From: Corallococcus sp. NCRR | GTDB lineage: Bacteria > Myxococcota > Myxococcia > Myxococcales > Myxococcaceae | Reading direction: 5' to 3' | DNA: 64,000 nt | NCBI RefSeq assembly: GCF_026965535.1 | Contig: NZ_CP114039.1 | Span: forward strand, 3,720,001 to 3,784,000 | Shown here: in pieces, positions 40,626-50,812 of the stretch | How positions within the stretch are numbered: the stretch's first letter is position 1 | How the letters are laid out: each line of letters begins with the position of its first letter | The notes under the pieces: model-generated | What the model was told of the DNA's origin: nothing | What the model saw: the letters and a program-made list of their open reading frames with translations, nothing else | Database searches by the model: none | Program-made: the position numbers and the translations under genes

Positions 40626-42877
40626 AGAACGCAAGAACAGTCCTGGGGCTCGTGGGCCTCGCGGTGCTGCTCCCCCCCTTCGTCGCCGACGCGTGTGGTC
40701 CCGACTTCGGGCCCGAGCCCCGCTTCTTTGTTGTCGACAATCCCGACCGGCCCTTCGGCCCTTTCGCCGCCGGACGCCTGGGCATCCTCCGCCGCACCTT
40801 CGACCCGCCGTACCTCGCCTTCGCCTTTCGCTCGATGATGGGCATCCCCACCACGCCGGAGGAGCAGAAGCACCTGGTGGCGGGGTGGACGGACGCGGAG
40901 TCCCGCTATGGGCCCGACGCGAGCTGGGCCCGCGACCAATGGGCCGCCGTCCGTCAGGAGGTCGCGCCCTTCAAGGACCTGCCTCCGGTGGACGTCAACC
41001 AGATGGTGTACGCCTCCAACGACGCCTATATCCACGGGGATGCCTTCCTGCATGCTGCGGCCACGGCCCGCGCGCTCGCGAAGGAGTGGAAGCAGCGGCC
41101 GGCCCTGCTGAAGGAGTGGTTGGGCAACCAGGACGCCGTCTTCAGCAAGGGCTGCACCCTGGCCGACCCGGCGCCGGGCATCGAGGAGTCGCTGACGCCC
41201 AAGGAGAAGGCGCGCCGACAGGCCGAGCGCGATTACCAGGCTGCGGCCATGCACCTGTACTGCGGGAAGTTCGACGAGGCGGCGGAGGCCTTCCAGCGCA
41301 TCGCCAGCAGCGCGGATTCTCCCTACCGGGTCCTCGGCGCGTACCTCGTGGCCCGCACCCGCGTTCGCGAGGCGCTGTTCGGGATCCCCCCGTACGAAGA
41401 GGGCCCGCGGGAGGTGGACCCCGCCGTGCTGGGGCGCTTCCGGCGGGCGGAAGAGGCCATCCAGAAGGTGCTCGCGGATCCGAAGCTGCGCGAGGTGCAT
41501 GGGCCCGCGCGGCGGCTGCTGTCGCTCGTGCGTCTGCGCCTGTCGCGCGACACCTGGCGGTGCGAACTGTTCTCGCGGGTGCTGGAGAAGGGCACGGGCT
41601 CCGGGCTGGAGTCGGAGCTGGCCAGCATCTCGCTGGGGGCCGGCGCGGAGGGCAACGCCTGCCCGGGGTTGAAGCCTCGCGCGGCGGAGCTCTCCGAGTG
41701 GCTCGGGCTCATGGCCGCCCCCGCCCCGGAGGAGCCCGGTGACCCGGAGGCGCCATGGCCCGCGAAGGCCTACGCGACCGCCGTGGCCCGCTGGAAGAAG
41801 AGCGCGCATCAGCCCTGGCTCGTGCTCGCGCTGCTGTCAGCCCGCGCGGACTCGCCAGACGTGCCCACGCTGCTCGCGGACGCGGAGAAGGTGCCGGTGG
41901 ATGCGCCCGCGGGCATGACGCTCGCGTGGCGCTCCGTGCAACTGCTGCGGGAGCGGGGACAGCTGGCGGAGGCCCGGGCGCGGCTGGACGCCATTCCCCC
42001 GGAGCAGGTGCGCGACCTGGCCTCCGCGGACAACGCCCTGCGCGAGGAGCGCCTGCATCTGGCGAACAGCTGGGACGAGGCCCTGCGCAACGCGGCCCAG
42101 TTCCTGGTGGAGGAGCTCGTCCTGGCTCCCCTGAACGCGAATGACCCGGCGCCCTCTCCCGAGCCCATGGGACTCAGCGCCTCGCGTGCCCTCTTCCTGG
42201 AGTCCCATGTCCCCACGCGCCGGCTGCGCGAGTGGGCCGCGCTTCCCACGCTGACCCCCGAACTGCGCCGGCAGCTGTCATGGGCCGTGTTCGCCCGTGC
42301 CGCGGTGGTGGGGGACGACGCGATGCTCAAGGCCCAGGCGGCCACGCTCGCGGAGACAGAGCCCAAGGCTCGCGCGGAGCTGCTGGCCATCGTGGGGCGG
42401 CCCACGGCGGAGGAGCGCCTGTTCGACGCGCGGCTGCTGGTCATGGGGCTGCCGGTCGTCTCCGCGAGGGTGCAGCCCGCCCGGGACCGTCTGGCCAACG
42501 TCTCCCCGACGCTGGACCTCACCGAGGACAGGAGCTGGACCCGCAACGGCTGGTGCGTGCCGGGGACGAAGAACCTGGAGGATCCGCTGAAGACGCCGCT
42601 CCCGTTCGCGAGCCCGGAGGAGCGGGCGGACGCCGCCGCGGAGTGGAGGGCCCTCAACGAGGCGGGCTCCTCCGTGGCCTTCTTCTCCCGCGTGGCGTTG
42701 GACTGGGCGAAGGCGCACCCGCGCGACCCGCGCTCACCCATCGCGCTGTTCCGCGCGGTCCGCTCCAGCAAGCGCGGCTGCGGCCAGAACACCCCGGAGG
42801 CGAAGAAGGCCTTCGCGTACCTCCACAAGCAGTACGGCAAGACGGAGTGGGCGCGCAACACGCCCTACGTGTACTGA
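40622..42877 (+). CDS. Large exported helical-repeat protein of unknown function
   Basis: 751 residues from ATG 40622 (MKNARTVLGLVGLAVLLPPF signal, mature start near ACGPDFGPEP). The rest is mostly helical with TPR-like pairs (YCGKFDEAAEAFQRIASSAD, RGQLAEARARLDAIPPEQ). It is translationally coupled to the DUF3142 gene. DUF3142 followed by a protein beginning ACGPDF is likely a conserved pair that acts together outside the cytoplasm. I recognise no catalytic motif. The stop is 12 bp from the convergent nuclease-like gene. Confidence 0.82.
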   Translation: MKNARTVLGLVGLAVLLPPFVADACGPDFGPEPRFFVVDNPDRPFGPFAAGRLGILRRTFDPPYLAFAFRSMMGIPTTPEEQKHLVAGWTDAESRYGPDASWARDQWAAVRQEVAPFKDLPPVDVNQMVYASNDAYIHGDAFLHAAATARALAKEWKQRPALLKEWLGNQDAVFSKGCTLADPAPGIEESLTPKEKARRQAERDYQAAAMHLYCGKFDEAAEAFQRIASSADSPYRVLGAYLVARTRVREALFGIPPYEEGPREVDPAVLGRFRRAEEAIQKVLADPKLREVHGPARRLLSLVRLRLSRDTWRCELFSRVLEKGTGSGLESELASISLGAGAEGNACPGLKPRAAELSEWLGLMAAPAPEEPGDPEAPWPAKAYATAVARWKKSAHQPWLVLALLSARADSPDVPTLLADAEKVPVDAPAGMTLAWRSVQLLRERGQLAEARARLDAIPPEQVRDLASADNALREERLHLANSWDEALRNAAQFLVEELVLAPLNANDPAPSPEPMGLSASRALFLESHVPTRRLREWAALPTLTPELRRQLSWAVFARAAVVGDDAMLKAQAATLAETEPKARAELLAIVGRPTAEERLFDARLLVMGLPVVSARVQPARDRLANVSPTLDLTEDRSWTRNGWCVPGTKNLEDPLKTPLPFASPEERADAAAEWRALNEAGSSVAFFSRVALDWAKAHPRDPRSPIALFRAVRSSKRGCGQNTPEAKKAFAYLHKQYGKTEWARNTPYVY

Positions 42878-42889
42878 CGCGAGCGGGCC

Positions 42890-44137
42890 CTACTGCTTGG
42901 GCTTCACGATGCGGAAGATCTTCCGCCGGAAGATCTTGTCGCGCGCCTCGTCGGTCAGGCGCGTGGACTTCACCTCCAGGTAGATGGAGGGATGGTCCGA
43001 GTAGTACTTGCCCTCGGACTTGAGGTGCCGGGAGCCGCTGGCGCCCATCAGGCCGTACATGCCGGGCCCCACCAGCTCCAGGTGCTCCGTGTCCGCCTGG
43101 TAGTAGCCCATGTAGTGCGCGTTGCCGGCGGAGTTCGAATACTGCTGCTGGAAGAGCGGGATGGCCTCCGTGCTCTTGTGGGCCAGCATGTACGTGGGCT
43201 GCGTCTCCGGCCGGCCGTCGAAGAAGACGCCCCGGCTGCCCTGGGCCGTCTCCTGGAGGTCCATGTTGAAGTCCCCCACCATCACCTGGATGCCCTCGGA
43301 CTTGCAGAGGGTCTGCAAGGCATTGCGCTCCACCTGCCGCTCGTGCGGATTGGAGCCGGTCAGCGACGCGCGCAGGTGCACTCCGGCCACCGTCACCGAA
43401 TGGCCATACCGGTTCCCGAGCGTCACCTTGAGGATGTACTCGTCCTTGGACTTCAGCTTCGTCTGGATGGACGCCGTCTTGCGCGTGAGCGTGGTGGCCT
43501 CCAGGTAGAAGCCGTCCTCCTTCACGTTGTCCAACTGCCCGTCGATGTCCTCGCGCAGGTAGAGGGCGATCTCGTTGACGTGCTTGATGCCCTTCACCGT
43601 CGCGTCGTCAATCAGGTGCTTGCGCACGTAGGACATGCCCAGGCCGGGGACGTCGATGCGGTCCGGGAAGGGCGAGCCCGTGGGGTTCTCCGACAGGAAG
43701 ATGAAGACGGGGTAGTGCTTGTAGCCGCGCAGGTTGCGCTCGATGCGCTTCTTGCGCCGGTCGCTCCACTGGGACGTGTCCGCCGCCTGGGGACCGTTGC
43801 TCTCCAGCCATGACTGGAGGTTGTCGCCGTAATCCTCATCGCGGACATGCATGTTGCGGATGAGGTCGCACTCCTGCTCCACGATGTCCGCGAGCTTCGC
43901 CGCGATGTCCGGCCCCTGAAGGAACGCGCTGGAGGCCATGCTGGGGACGAGCGCGTTCGCGAGGTTCGCCCCGTCCACCCGCGCCCCCGTGTCATCCAGC
44001 GTCGCGCTCAGCCCCTTCACGCCCTTGGTCGTGTTGGCCTTGTAGAACTTCTTCGCCGCGTCGAACGGGATGAACAGGATGGAGACGCGGGGGAGCGTCG
44101 CGGTGTCGATGCCCTCGTCGAATTCGCGCTTCGGCAT
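42890..44137 (-). CDS. Endonuclease/exonuclease/phosphatase-fold protein
   Basis: 415 residues. The DNase I-like core is visible in the second half: SVTVAGVHLRAS (His), IQVMVGDFNMDL (the GDFN motif) and YYSDHPSIYLEV (SDHP). The N-terminal metal-binding Asn and Glu of the fold are not obvious; a stretch DIVEQECDLIR may carry the Glu. There is no signal peptide. The substrate could be DNA, RNA, inositol phosphates or sphingolipid-like phosphates. It follows the Cys-rich gene by 24 bp and is probably co-transcribed. Confidence 0.8.
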   Translation of the reverse strand: MPKREFDEGIDTATLPRVSILFIPFDAAKKFYKANTTKGVKGLSATLDDTGARVDGANLANALVPSMASSAFLQGPDIAAKLADIVEQECDLIRNMHVRDEDYGDNLQSWLESNGPQAADTSQWSDRRKKRIERNLRGYKHYPVFIFLSENPTGSPFPDRIDVPGLGMSYVRKHLIDDATVKGIKHVNEIALYLREDIDGQLDNVKEDGFYLEATTLTRKTASIQTKLKSKDEYILKVTLGNRYGHSVTVAGVHLRASLTGSNPHERQVERNALQTLCKSEGIQVMVGDFNMDLQETAQGSRGVFFDGRPETQPTYMLAHKSTEAIPLFQQQYSNSAGNAHYMGYYQADTEHLELVGPGMYGLMGASGSRHLKSEGKYYSDHPSIYLEVKSTRLTDEARDKIFRRKIFRIVKPKQ

Positions 44138-44161
44138 GGCGTCCCCGGCGGTGCGAGCGGG

Positions 44162-44539
44162 CTACTTCCAGGAGCAGCCCTTGATCTTCTTGCAGAACGC
44201 TTCGTTGGTGGCCTTCTCGCACGCGATGGCCACGCCGCCGCACATATTGGACCCGAACATGTAGGCACATCCAGGCTGGCTGCTGCAGTACGTCTGGGAG
44301 AAGACGCCACAGAAGTTCGCCTTGCCCGTGCAGCGGCCGGCGCCCTGGGACGCGCTGCCGTCCTTCTCCGGCGTGGCGGCCGTGCCCGCGTCCTTGCCTT
44401 CGACCCCGCCATCCGCCTTCGCGGAAGTGGAGGGCTTGGGCTTCTTCGCCGCGTCCTCCGCGTGCGCGGGAGCGCCCAGCAGGGCCGCCGCCATCGTGAG
44501 CGCCATGAAGAGACCGACACGCTGTCCGTGCTGCGCCAT
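44162..44539 (-). CDS. Small exported Cys-rich protein
   Basis: 125 residues from ATG 44539, with AAGGACAGGA upstream. Signal peptide (MAQHGQRVGLFMALTMAAAL, cleavage after AHA). A Lys/Ala/Gly-rich linker follows, and the last ~55 residues carry eight cysteines (RCTGKANFCG, YCSSQPGC, MCGG, ACEKATNEAFCKKIKGC). Even cysteine number suggests four disulfides. No family recognised; toxin-like, inhibitor-like or cell-wall-binding roles are all possible. Confidence 0.78.
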   Translation of the reverse strand: MAQHGQRVGLFMALTMAAALLGAPAHAEDAAKKPKPSTSAKADGGVEGKDAGTAATPEKDGSASQGAGRCTGKANFCGVFSQTYCSSQPGCAYMFGSNMCGGVAIACEKATNEAFCKKIKGCSWK

Positions 44540-44659
44540 GTTCCTGTCCTTTCGGTGTGGGACCGGCCCGACTTCCGCCATAACAGTCCACGAGAAGGGG
44601 ACTTGGCGACGCGCAGCATGCCCGTCTGCCCGACCGGGAGTCGAGCGGCCAGCCTTGTT

Positions 44660-45145
44660 TCAGCGGCGGGGGCCCGCGCCGTTGCGCAGCAGCAGCGCCG
44701 CGCGGTGGATGGCGGCGCGGATGCGGACGTAAGTGCCGCAGCGGCAGACGTTGTCGCTCATGGCCGCGTCGATGTCCGCGTCGGTCGGCTGGGGATTCCT
44801 TCGCAAGAGCGCGACCGCGGCCATGATCTGCCCCGGCTGGCAGAAGCCGCACTGGGCCACGTCCTCGGCGATCCACGCCTCCTGCACGGGATGCAGGCCG
44901 GATGCGTCCGCCAGGCCTTCGATGGTCTTCACCTCGCGGCCCGCGATGTCGCCCACGGGGTGGAGGCAGGGCCGGAAGGCTTCACCGTCCAGGTGGCTGG
45001 TGCACGCGCCGCAGACGCCCACGCCGCAGCCGTACTTGGGGCCGGTGACGCCCAGCATGTCGCGGAGCACCCACAACAGGGGCAGGTCCGCGGGCGAGTC
45101 CACCGACACCGGCTGACCGTTGAGGAGGAAGGAATGGGCCGGCAT
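44660..45145 (-). CDS. iorA: (2Fe-2S) subunit of an isoquinoline 1-oxidoreductase-type molybdenum hydroxylase
   Basis: 161 residues from ATG 45145. First cluster ligands [16 protein letters not shown] with a further Cys in FRPCLHP; second cluster CGFCQPGQI and [10 protein letters not shown]. This is the small electron-transfer subunit of xanthine-oxidase-family hydroxylases, and the one-piece (2Fe-2S)2 form fits the IorA type. It starts 2 bp after the stop of the molybdopterin subunit, on the same strand, so the two are one enzyme. Confidence 0.9.
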   Translation of the reverse strand: MPAHSFLLNGQPVSVDSPADLPLLWVLRDMLGVTGPKYGCGVGVCGACTSHLDGEAFRPCLHPVGDIAGREVKTIEGLADASGLHPVQEAWIAEDVAQCGFCQPGQIMAAVALLRRNPQPTDADIDAAMSDNVCRCGTYVRIRAAIHRAALLLRNGAGPRR

Positions 45146-45147
45146 GG

Positions 45148-47316
45148 TCAGACTCCCTCGTCGAGGATGGGAAAGCGCGTGGGCATGGTGCCCGTCGCCC
45201 GGGCAATGGCGTTGGCCAGGGCCGCCGCCGCGCTGGGGTAGCCCAGCTCTCCCACGCCGCCCACGCGGTCGTCGGAGCGCACGAGGTGCACCTGGATGGA
45301 GGCGGGGGCGTGCTTCATCCGCAGCCACCGGTAGTCCGCGAAGCTGCCCTCGCGCACGGCGCCCGCGTCGATGTGGAGCCCGGCGCTCAACGTGGTGGAC
45401 ATCGCGTCCATCGCGGCGCCCTGGAGCTGGGCCTCGATGCCCTTCGGGTTGATGGGCAGCCCCACGTCCGCGGCGATGACCACGCGCAGCACGCGCGGCG
45501 TCCCGGACGTGACGTCCACTTCGACGAGGTGGGCGATGGTGCTGTCCCACTCCTCCAGCACGGCGACACCCTGCGCGACACCGGGAGGCAGCGCGCGGCC
45601 CCAGGCGCCTTCTTGCACCACCCGCTCCAGCACGGCCTTGAGCCTGCGGGACGTGAGGCGGGAGCGCCGCAGCTCCACCGGGTCGCGCTGGAGCTCGCGG
45701 GCCAACTGGTCGACGAAGATTTCGTTGGCCACGCCCACCTGGCTGGTGAAGACGGAGCGGAAGGACGCGGTGGGAATGGGGAGCGGCACCTCGGCCAGCT
45801 CCTGCGCCACCCAGCCGAACTGGTAGGGGACGTGCTGCGTCAGCGCGAAGAACACCGCGCTGGTGACGTCCGGCAGGACCTGTCCGACCAGGGAGGTGAG
45901 CAGGTCTCCGAAGCCGTGGGGGAACTCCACGGTGGGGATGGCGGCGCGGTGCTGCCAGCCGAGGATGGAACCGCCGGGACCCAGCGAGGCGAGGATGCGG
46001 TGATGGCTGGCGGGCCGGTAGTGCCCGTGGCGCATCTCGTCGTTGCGGCTCCACATCAGCTTCACCGGATGCCCGAGCGCGCGCGAGATGAGCGCGGCCT
46101 CCACGGCGGCCTCGGTGAAGAAGCGCCGGCCAAAGCCTCCTCCGGCGCGGATGGGATGCACGGTGACCCGCTGCGGAGTGAGCGCCCATCCGAGCGCCGC
46201 GGCGACCTGGCTCCGCGCGAACTTCGGATCCTGGACGCCGGACCAGATCTCCGCCGTGTCCGCCGTCACACGCGCCACGCAGCTCTGCGTCTCCATGGGC
46301 GCGTGCGCGAGGTACGGGAAGTCGAAGCGTCCCTCCACGACCCGGGTCGTGAAGAGCGGAGGCAGCGGCCGGGGCCCGATGGCGTCACGCAGCCGCGTCC
46401 GGATGTCGGCGTCGGAGAGGTGGCTGGCCGGGCCGGCGGCCCAGGTGACCTGCAAGGCGTCGCGAGCGGCGAAGGCCTGCGAGTACGTCCGCGCCGCCAC
46501 CGCGATGCCTGAGGGAATCTGCACCACGCCGACCACGCCAGGCAGGGCCCGGGCCGTGGAGGCATTGAAGGACTGGACCTTGCCGAGCAGCGTGGGAGGC
46601 CGCGCCACCACCGTGGGCACGGCGTCCGGGATGTCCAGGTCCAGGGTGAAGCGCGCCGCGCCGGTGACGATGTCCCGGGCGTCGACGCGGCCCGTGGGCT
46701 GTCCGACCACGGTGTACTTGCTCGGAGACTTCGGCAGCGGAGAGACCTCCGGCAGCAGCACGCGCGTGGCGTCCTCCGCCAGCTCGCCGTAGCCGAGCCT
46801 GCGTCCGTCGGGATGGCGCACTTCTCCCCGCGCGGTGGTGAGCGTGAGGGCCAGCACCCGCCAGCGGTGCGCGGCGGCGGTGACCAGCCGCGCCCGGGCA
46901 TCCGCGGCGGCGGCGCGGAGCGGACCGGCCAGGTAGCGCATCGTCGAGGACAGGCCGGTGAGCTGGATGAGCCAGCGCGGATCCGCGTCGGCGGTGTGCA
47001 CGTCCACGACGTCGAGGCCCGTGTCGAGTTCCTCCGCGACGAGCATGGCCACGGCGGTGGTGATGCCCTGGCCCATCTCCGTGCGGGGCAGGGTGGCGAC
47101 GACGCGTCCGTCCGTCCTGATGGCGACGTAGAGGTTGAGCGGCGTCTCCTCCGGGGCTGTCGAAGGCTCCGAAGCCTCGGCGGAGGGAACGTCGAGCGCG
47201 AGCCGGGCCGCGATCATCAACGTGGGCGAAGCCACCAGCCACGTGAGGAACTTGCGGCGGTCGAGTCCTTCAGGAGGAGCCGGGAGCGCTGTGTCCGTGG
47301 GCGGCAGGTCAGCCAT
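45148..47316 (-). CDS. iorB: Molybdopterin-binding subunit, isoquinoline 1-oxidoreductase type
   Basis: 722 residues from ATG 47316. [21 protein letters not shown] at the N-terminus is a twin-arginine signal, so the enzyme is exported folded. Typical IorB motifs follow: [53 protein letters not shown], and [21 protein letters not shown], ending [20 protein letters not shown] with the catalytic Glu region. It hydroxylates an N-heterocycle or aldehyde; the substrate is unknown. The upstream TTG at 47322 is less likely than this ATG. Confidence 0.9.
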   Translation of the reverse strand: MADLPPTDTALPAPPEGLDRRKFLTWLVASPTLMIAARLALDVPSAEASEPSTAPEETPLNLYVAIRTDGRVVATLPRTEMGQGITTAVAMLVAEELDTGLDVVDVHTADADPRWLIQLTGLSSTMRYLAGPLRAAAADARARLVTAAAHRWRVLALTLTTARGEVRHPDGRRLGYGELAEDATRVLLPEVSPLPKSPSKYTVVGQPTGRVDARDIVTGAARFTLDLDIPDAVPTVVARPPTLLGKVQSFNASTARALPGVVGVVQIPSGIAVAARTYSQAFAARDALQVTWAAGPASHLSDADIRTRLRDAIGPRPLPPLFTTRVVEGRFDFPYLAHAPMETQSCVARVTADTAEIWSGVQDPKFARSQVAAALGWALTPQRVTVHPIRAGGGFGRRFFTEAAVEAALISRALGHPVKLMWSRNDEMRHGHYRPASHHRILASLGPGGSILGWQHRAAIPTVEFPHGFGDLLTSLVGQVLPDVTSAVFFALTQHVPYQFGWVAQELAEVPLPIPTASFRSVFTSQVGVANEIFVDQLARELQRDPVELRRSRLTSRRLKAVLERVVQEGAWGRALPPGVAQGVAVLEEWDSTIAHLVEVDVTSGTPRVLRVVIAADVGLPINPKGIEAQLQGAAMDAMSTTLSAGLHIDAGAVREGSFADYRWLRMKHAPASIQVHLVRSDDRVGGVGELGYPSAAAALANAIARATGTMPTRFPILDEGV

Positions 47317-47506
47317 GGGCAAAGTCTCTCACGCGGCCAAGGGCGGTCCCAACGACCTGGCAAGCCCTGTGCGGCACCTGTCACCTGGCGCGCGGAAGCA
47401 TCCGGGACACGACCTGGGACCTGGAGCCTGGGGCGGGACGCGCGCGATGCTTCGGGGGATACTGGCGGCCGGTGCTCCCATGGAGGCGGGGGCGAGGACG
47501 GACGTC

Positions 47507-50107
47507 ATGCGCAGGTGGCTCATCGGTGGAGTGGCGGTCCTGGTCGCGTGCGGCCTCGTGCTGTTCCTGTCGCTGCGCTCTGGTGGCCCCGGCGTGCCGG
47601 AGGGCCACGCGGAAACCACGCAGCCGCGGAAGCGTCCCACGAACCCCGTGCTCACACCGGAGCGCCTGGACCCTGAAGAAGCGCTTCCGGCGTCGCGGTC
47701 CCCGAATGAAGCGGATGGCATCCTGGACGTGGAGGTGCTCGCGGACGGGAAGCCTTCACCCGGCACCACCGTGCGTCTCTACGCACGGGGCGCGCGGGCG
47801 TCCACCTGGGTTCTGATGGGCTCTGGGGTCACGGATCCGCGAGGACACGTCCGGCTTGCCTCCGGACCCGGGCGCTACCTGGTGGCGGTGCGCGCTCCGG
47901 GCCGGGCCCCGCTGCTGCACGGCGTGTCCCGCCCGCTTGGCGAGTCGCGCACCGCGCTGCGGATCTCCCTGGAGCCCGCGCAATCCCTCACGGGCCGCAC
48001 GGTGGTGCGCGGAACGAATGAACCGCTTCCGCTCGTGGAGGTCGTCCTCACGGCGCACGCCCGTGACATGGAGTCCTGGCAACGCCCGGATGCTCCCGAC
48101 GACGAGCGTGTCTATGCGACGAGCGACGAGCGCGGGAACTTCCGCGTCGATGGCCTCGCCCCGGGCACCTACGTGCTGGAGGCCCGCGCGCCCGGCTACG
48201 CGCGCGTGGTGCTGAGCCGCGTGAGCATCCCCACGGAGGGCCCGCTGACGCTGGCGCTCCGGCTGGCGAGCGTCATCGAGGGCTTCGTCGTGGACTCGAA
48301 GGGCCTGCCAGCCGCGGACGCAGAGGTCCAGGTCGGCGGCAGCCCCTCTCAGGTCGTGACGACGGGCGCGCAGGGCGGCTTCTCCGTGGAGGTGGAGCCC
48401 GGCTCCCATCTGCTGTCCGCGCGGCGCGGAGAGGAGTCCGGCGCGCTCGACCTGCCGGTCCTCTGCGTCGCGGGCAGCACCGTGCGCGACGTGCGCATCC
48501 AACTGGGACCGGGCGCGGTGCTGGAGGGCCGCGTCGTGGAGGCGCCTTCGGGCAAGCCCGTGGAGGGAGCGCGCGTCGAGGTCAGCCTCTCCGGTGGGGA
48601 CGGAGACCCCGGCGTCACCCTGTCGGACGCGGAGGGGCACTTCGTCGTGCGGGGGCTCGCCCCCGGCGGCTACGACGCGAAGGTCACGGCCTCGGGCTAC
48701 TCGCCCGTCATGCGCCGGGGCCTGACGGTCACCCAGGGGGAACACTTTCCCGTGGAGATCCAGCTCTCGGGCACCGGCGCGGTGGAGGGCCAGGTGCGCG
48801 ACCGCAATGGAGCGCCGGTGGCCGCGGCCCGCATCTCCGGCATCAACGGCTGGAGCCGCGGAGTGGAGTTGACCTCCGTCGATGCCCGCACGGACGCGGA
48901 CGGCCGCTACCGGATCGAGGGGCTCGCCACGGGCACCCTGTCCCTCTCCGCGAGCCATGAGGGCTCCACGGCGGGCATCCGCCAGACCGTCTCCGTGGAG
49001 GAGAACCGCACGGCGCGGGCGGACTTCACCCTGGATGGCGCGGGGACCCTCGAAGGCCGGGTGCGCGCGGCCCGTGGAACCCTCGCGAACGGGCCGCTGG
49101 AGGTGACGGCCATCGCGGACGCGCAGCCCGGGGCCACGGGGATGACCCTCGGCACCACCGCGGTGGGCGCGGACGGGGCGTTCCAGATGAACCTTCCCGC
49201 CGGTGCCTACTCGGTCACGGTCTCAGCGCGCGGCCGTTTCGCCCAGAGCAAGCGGGAGCAGGTGCGCGTGGAGGCGGGACGGACAGCCCGGGTCGAGTTC
49301 ATCTGGGAGGAACCGCCCGAGGATCGCGCGTTCCGGGGGGCCGTCCTGGAGCCGGATGGCTCGCCGTCGCCCCACGCCTTCATTACCCTCACGGCCGCGG
49401 AGGGAGCGGGTGCCCCCCTGTCGATGACGCCCACGGATGCGGAGGGGCGCTTCGTCATTTCCTTCAGACCAGGGTTCGACATCCCGAACCGCGTGCTGCT
49501 GGTCGCACGCAATGGAGGACGCTCGAGCGAGCCCGTGCCCGTCAGCCTCGAAAAGGAGGTGGTGGTGCGGCTGAGGCCCTCGGCCTTCCTGCGTGGCCGC
49601 GTGGTGCGCAAGGGCGAGCCTGTTCGCGGCTTCACCCTCTCGCTCCAGCTCCAGAAGGGCTACCTCCCCAAGGGCGAAGGCCCCTTCGAGTTCTCCGGCG
49701 ACCGCTTCGAGCTGCGCGACGTCCCGCCCGACCCCGTGAAGCTGACGGCGCGCACGGTGGACGGCTCCATCGGCGAGACCACGATCGCTCCCACCACGGG
49801 CGCGGTGCTCGAAGTCGAAATCCCCCTGGAGGCCTCTGGCACCGTGCGGGGCCGGGTGGTGGACGCGGCCACGAAGACGCCCGTCTCCGGCGCGTTCGTC
49901 TTCATCGAAGGGGAGCAGCCCTTGCTGGAGCACGTCTCCAACTCGGAGGGCCGCTTCTCCGTCGGCGGGGTGCGCGCGGGCGAGCGCGTCCTCCTCATCC
50001 TGGGCGGCCCTTCGCGGGGACGTCTGCGCCGGCCGTTGAAGATGAAGGATGGTGACGTGCTGGACCTGGGCGACGTGTCCATGGAGGTGGCCCAGCCCAC
50101 GCCGTGA
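47507..50107 (+). CDS. Large membrane-anchored carboxypeptidase-regulatory-like repeat protein
   Basis: 866 residues from ATG 47507. An N-terminal membrane segment (WLIGGVAVLVACGLVLFLSL) is followed by about nine beta-sandwich domains of the carboxypeptidase-regulatory-like/transthyretin type, each with a G-x-V...A...G-x-F/Y-x-x-x-x-L-x-x-G-x-Y pattern (for example GNFRVDGLAPGTYVLEARAP, GHFVVRGLAPGGYDAKVTAS, GRYRIEGLATGTLSLSASHE). It should form a rod-like surface protein for adhesion or carbohydrate binding. Longer readings start in a region that overlaps the divergent iorB promoter. No catalytic motif. Confidence 0.85.
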   Translation: MRRWLIGGVAVLVACGLVLFLSLRSGGPGVPEGHAETTQPRKRPTNPVLTPERLDPEEALPASRSPNEADGILDVEVLADGKPSPGTTVRLYARGARASTWVLMGSGVTDPRGHVRLASGPGRYLVAVRAPGRAPLLHGVSRPLGESRTALRISLEPAQSLTGRTVVRGTNEPLPLVEVVLTAHARDMESWQRPDAPDDERVYATSDERGNFRVDGLAPGTYVLEARAPGYARVVLSRVSIPTEGPLTLALRLASVIEGFVVDSKGLPAADAEVQVGGSPSQVVTTGAQGGFSVEVEPGSHLLSARRGEESGALDLPVLCVAGSTVRDVRIQLGPGAVLEGRVVEAPSGKPVEGARVEVSLSGGDGDPGVTLSDAEGHFVVRGLAPGGYDAKVTASGYSPVMRRGLTVTQGEHFPVEIQLSGTGAVEGQVRDRNGAPVAAARISGINGWSRGVELTSVDARTDADGRYRIEGLATGTLSLSASHEGSTAGIRQTVSVEENRTARADFTLDGAGTLEGRVRAARGTLANGPLEVTAIADAQPGATGMTLGTTAVGADGAFQMNLPAGAYSVTVSARGRFAQSKREQVRVEAGRTARVEFIWEEPPEDRAFRGAVLEPDGSPSPHAFITLTAAEGAGAPLSMTPTDAEGRFVISFRPGFDIPNRVLLVARNGGRSSEPVPVSLEKEVVVRLRPSAFLRGRVVRKGEPVRGFTLSLQLQKGYLPKGEGPFEFSGDRFELRDVPPDPVKLTARTVDGSIGETTIAPTTGAVLEVEIPLEASGTVRGRVVDAATKTPVSGAFVFIEGEQPLLEHVSNSEGRFSVGGVRAGERVLLILGGPSRGRLRRPLKMKDGDVLDLGDVSMEVAQPTP

Positions 50108-50113
50108 GGCGCG

Positions 50114-50812
50114 TCAGCCCCGCGTGCGCCGCCAGCCCGGGGGCACGCCGTCGCGCAGCACCTCCGCCACCGCCACCGCGCAGGCGAAGCTGGTCGTCAT
50201 GGGCACCTGCCTCCAGTGGCCTCCCATGTAGAGCTTCACTTCCCGCTCCTTCACGACGTGGTCCACCTTCACGTCCGCGCCCACGTGCTCCAGGAGGGCG
50301 GTGTCGCCCACGGACACCACGGACTCCAGCTGCGCGGGCAGGGTGTGCATCGCGCCCGCGGAGGAGGCGATGAGGGCGCCCCGTGCCGCCGCGCGGTCGG
50401 TGAGCTCCCGCATGGAGGCCTCCAGCGCGCGGTGGGGTGTGCCCAGGCTCAGGTTGAGCACGTCCACGCCCACCTCCTCCAGCATCCACCCCATCGCCTC
50501 CACGAGGCACAGCGAGTGTCCGCGGCTGTTCCCGTCGAGGACGCGGGCGACGTAGACCTCCACGTCCGGCCACGGGCGGACCTGGTCGTGGAGGATGCTC
50601 AGGACGGCCGTGCCGTGCCCGTGCGTGTCCTCCAGGTCCAGCGTGCCGGTGCCATCCCGCCACGCCTCCAGCTCCGCCCGCTCGTAGGCGCGCGCCTCCA
50701 GCACCTGCGCGTCCAGGTCGAGCGAGAAGGACGCCGCCCCGGCCAGGTGCACCCCGTGCTCGCGCAGGAAGGCCACCTCCACGCCGCTGTCGATGATGCC
50801 CACCTTCTTCAC
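50114..50812 (-). CDS. Compact subtilisin-like (S8) protease of the peptide cluster
   Basis: 232 residues, close to a bare catalytic core without signal peptide or prodomain. Asp in VGIIDSGVEV, His in DTHGHGTAVLSIL, Asn-side SSAGAMH and Ser in MTTSFACAVAVAE (usual GTS replaced by TTS). It is the last gene of a coupled run (start overlaps the previous stop by ATGA). In lanthipeptide clusters a similar S8 protease removes leader peptides; that role is the natural inference here because the exporter lacks its own peptidase. It could instead be intracellular. Confidence 0.85.
   Translation of the reverse strand: MKKVGIIDSGVEVAFLREHGVHLAGAASFSLDLDAQVLEARAYERAELEAWRDGTGTLDLEDTHGHGTAVLSILHDQVRPWPDVEVYVARVLDGNSRGHSLCLVEAMGWMLEEVGVDVLNLSLGTPHRALEASMRELTDRAAARGALIASSAGAMHTLPAQLESVVSVGDTALLEHVGADVKVDHVVKEREVKLYMGGHWRQVPMTTSFACAVAVAEVLRDGVPPGWRRTRG

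Noticed and set aside
39612..40634. 340-codon minus-strand frame ending at the island edge
   Set aside because: Opposite the DUF3142 gene and rich in Arg/Gly/Pro. Only its last ten codons touch the Hsp70 upstream region, and they give no phosphate-1 motif.
44660..46189. 509-codon frame extending iorA upstream
   Set aside because: The extension overlaps iorB in another frame; the (2Fe-2S) protein begins at 45145.
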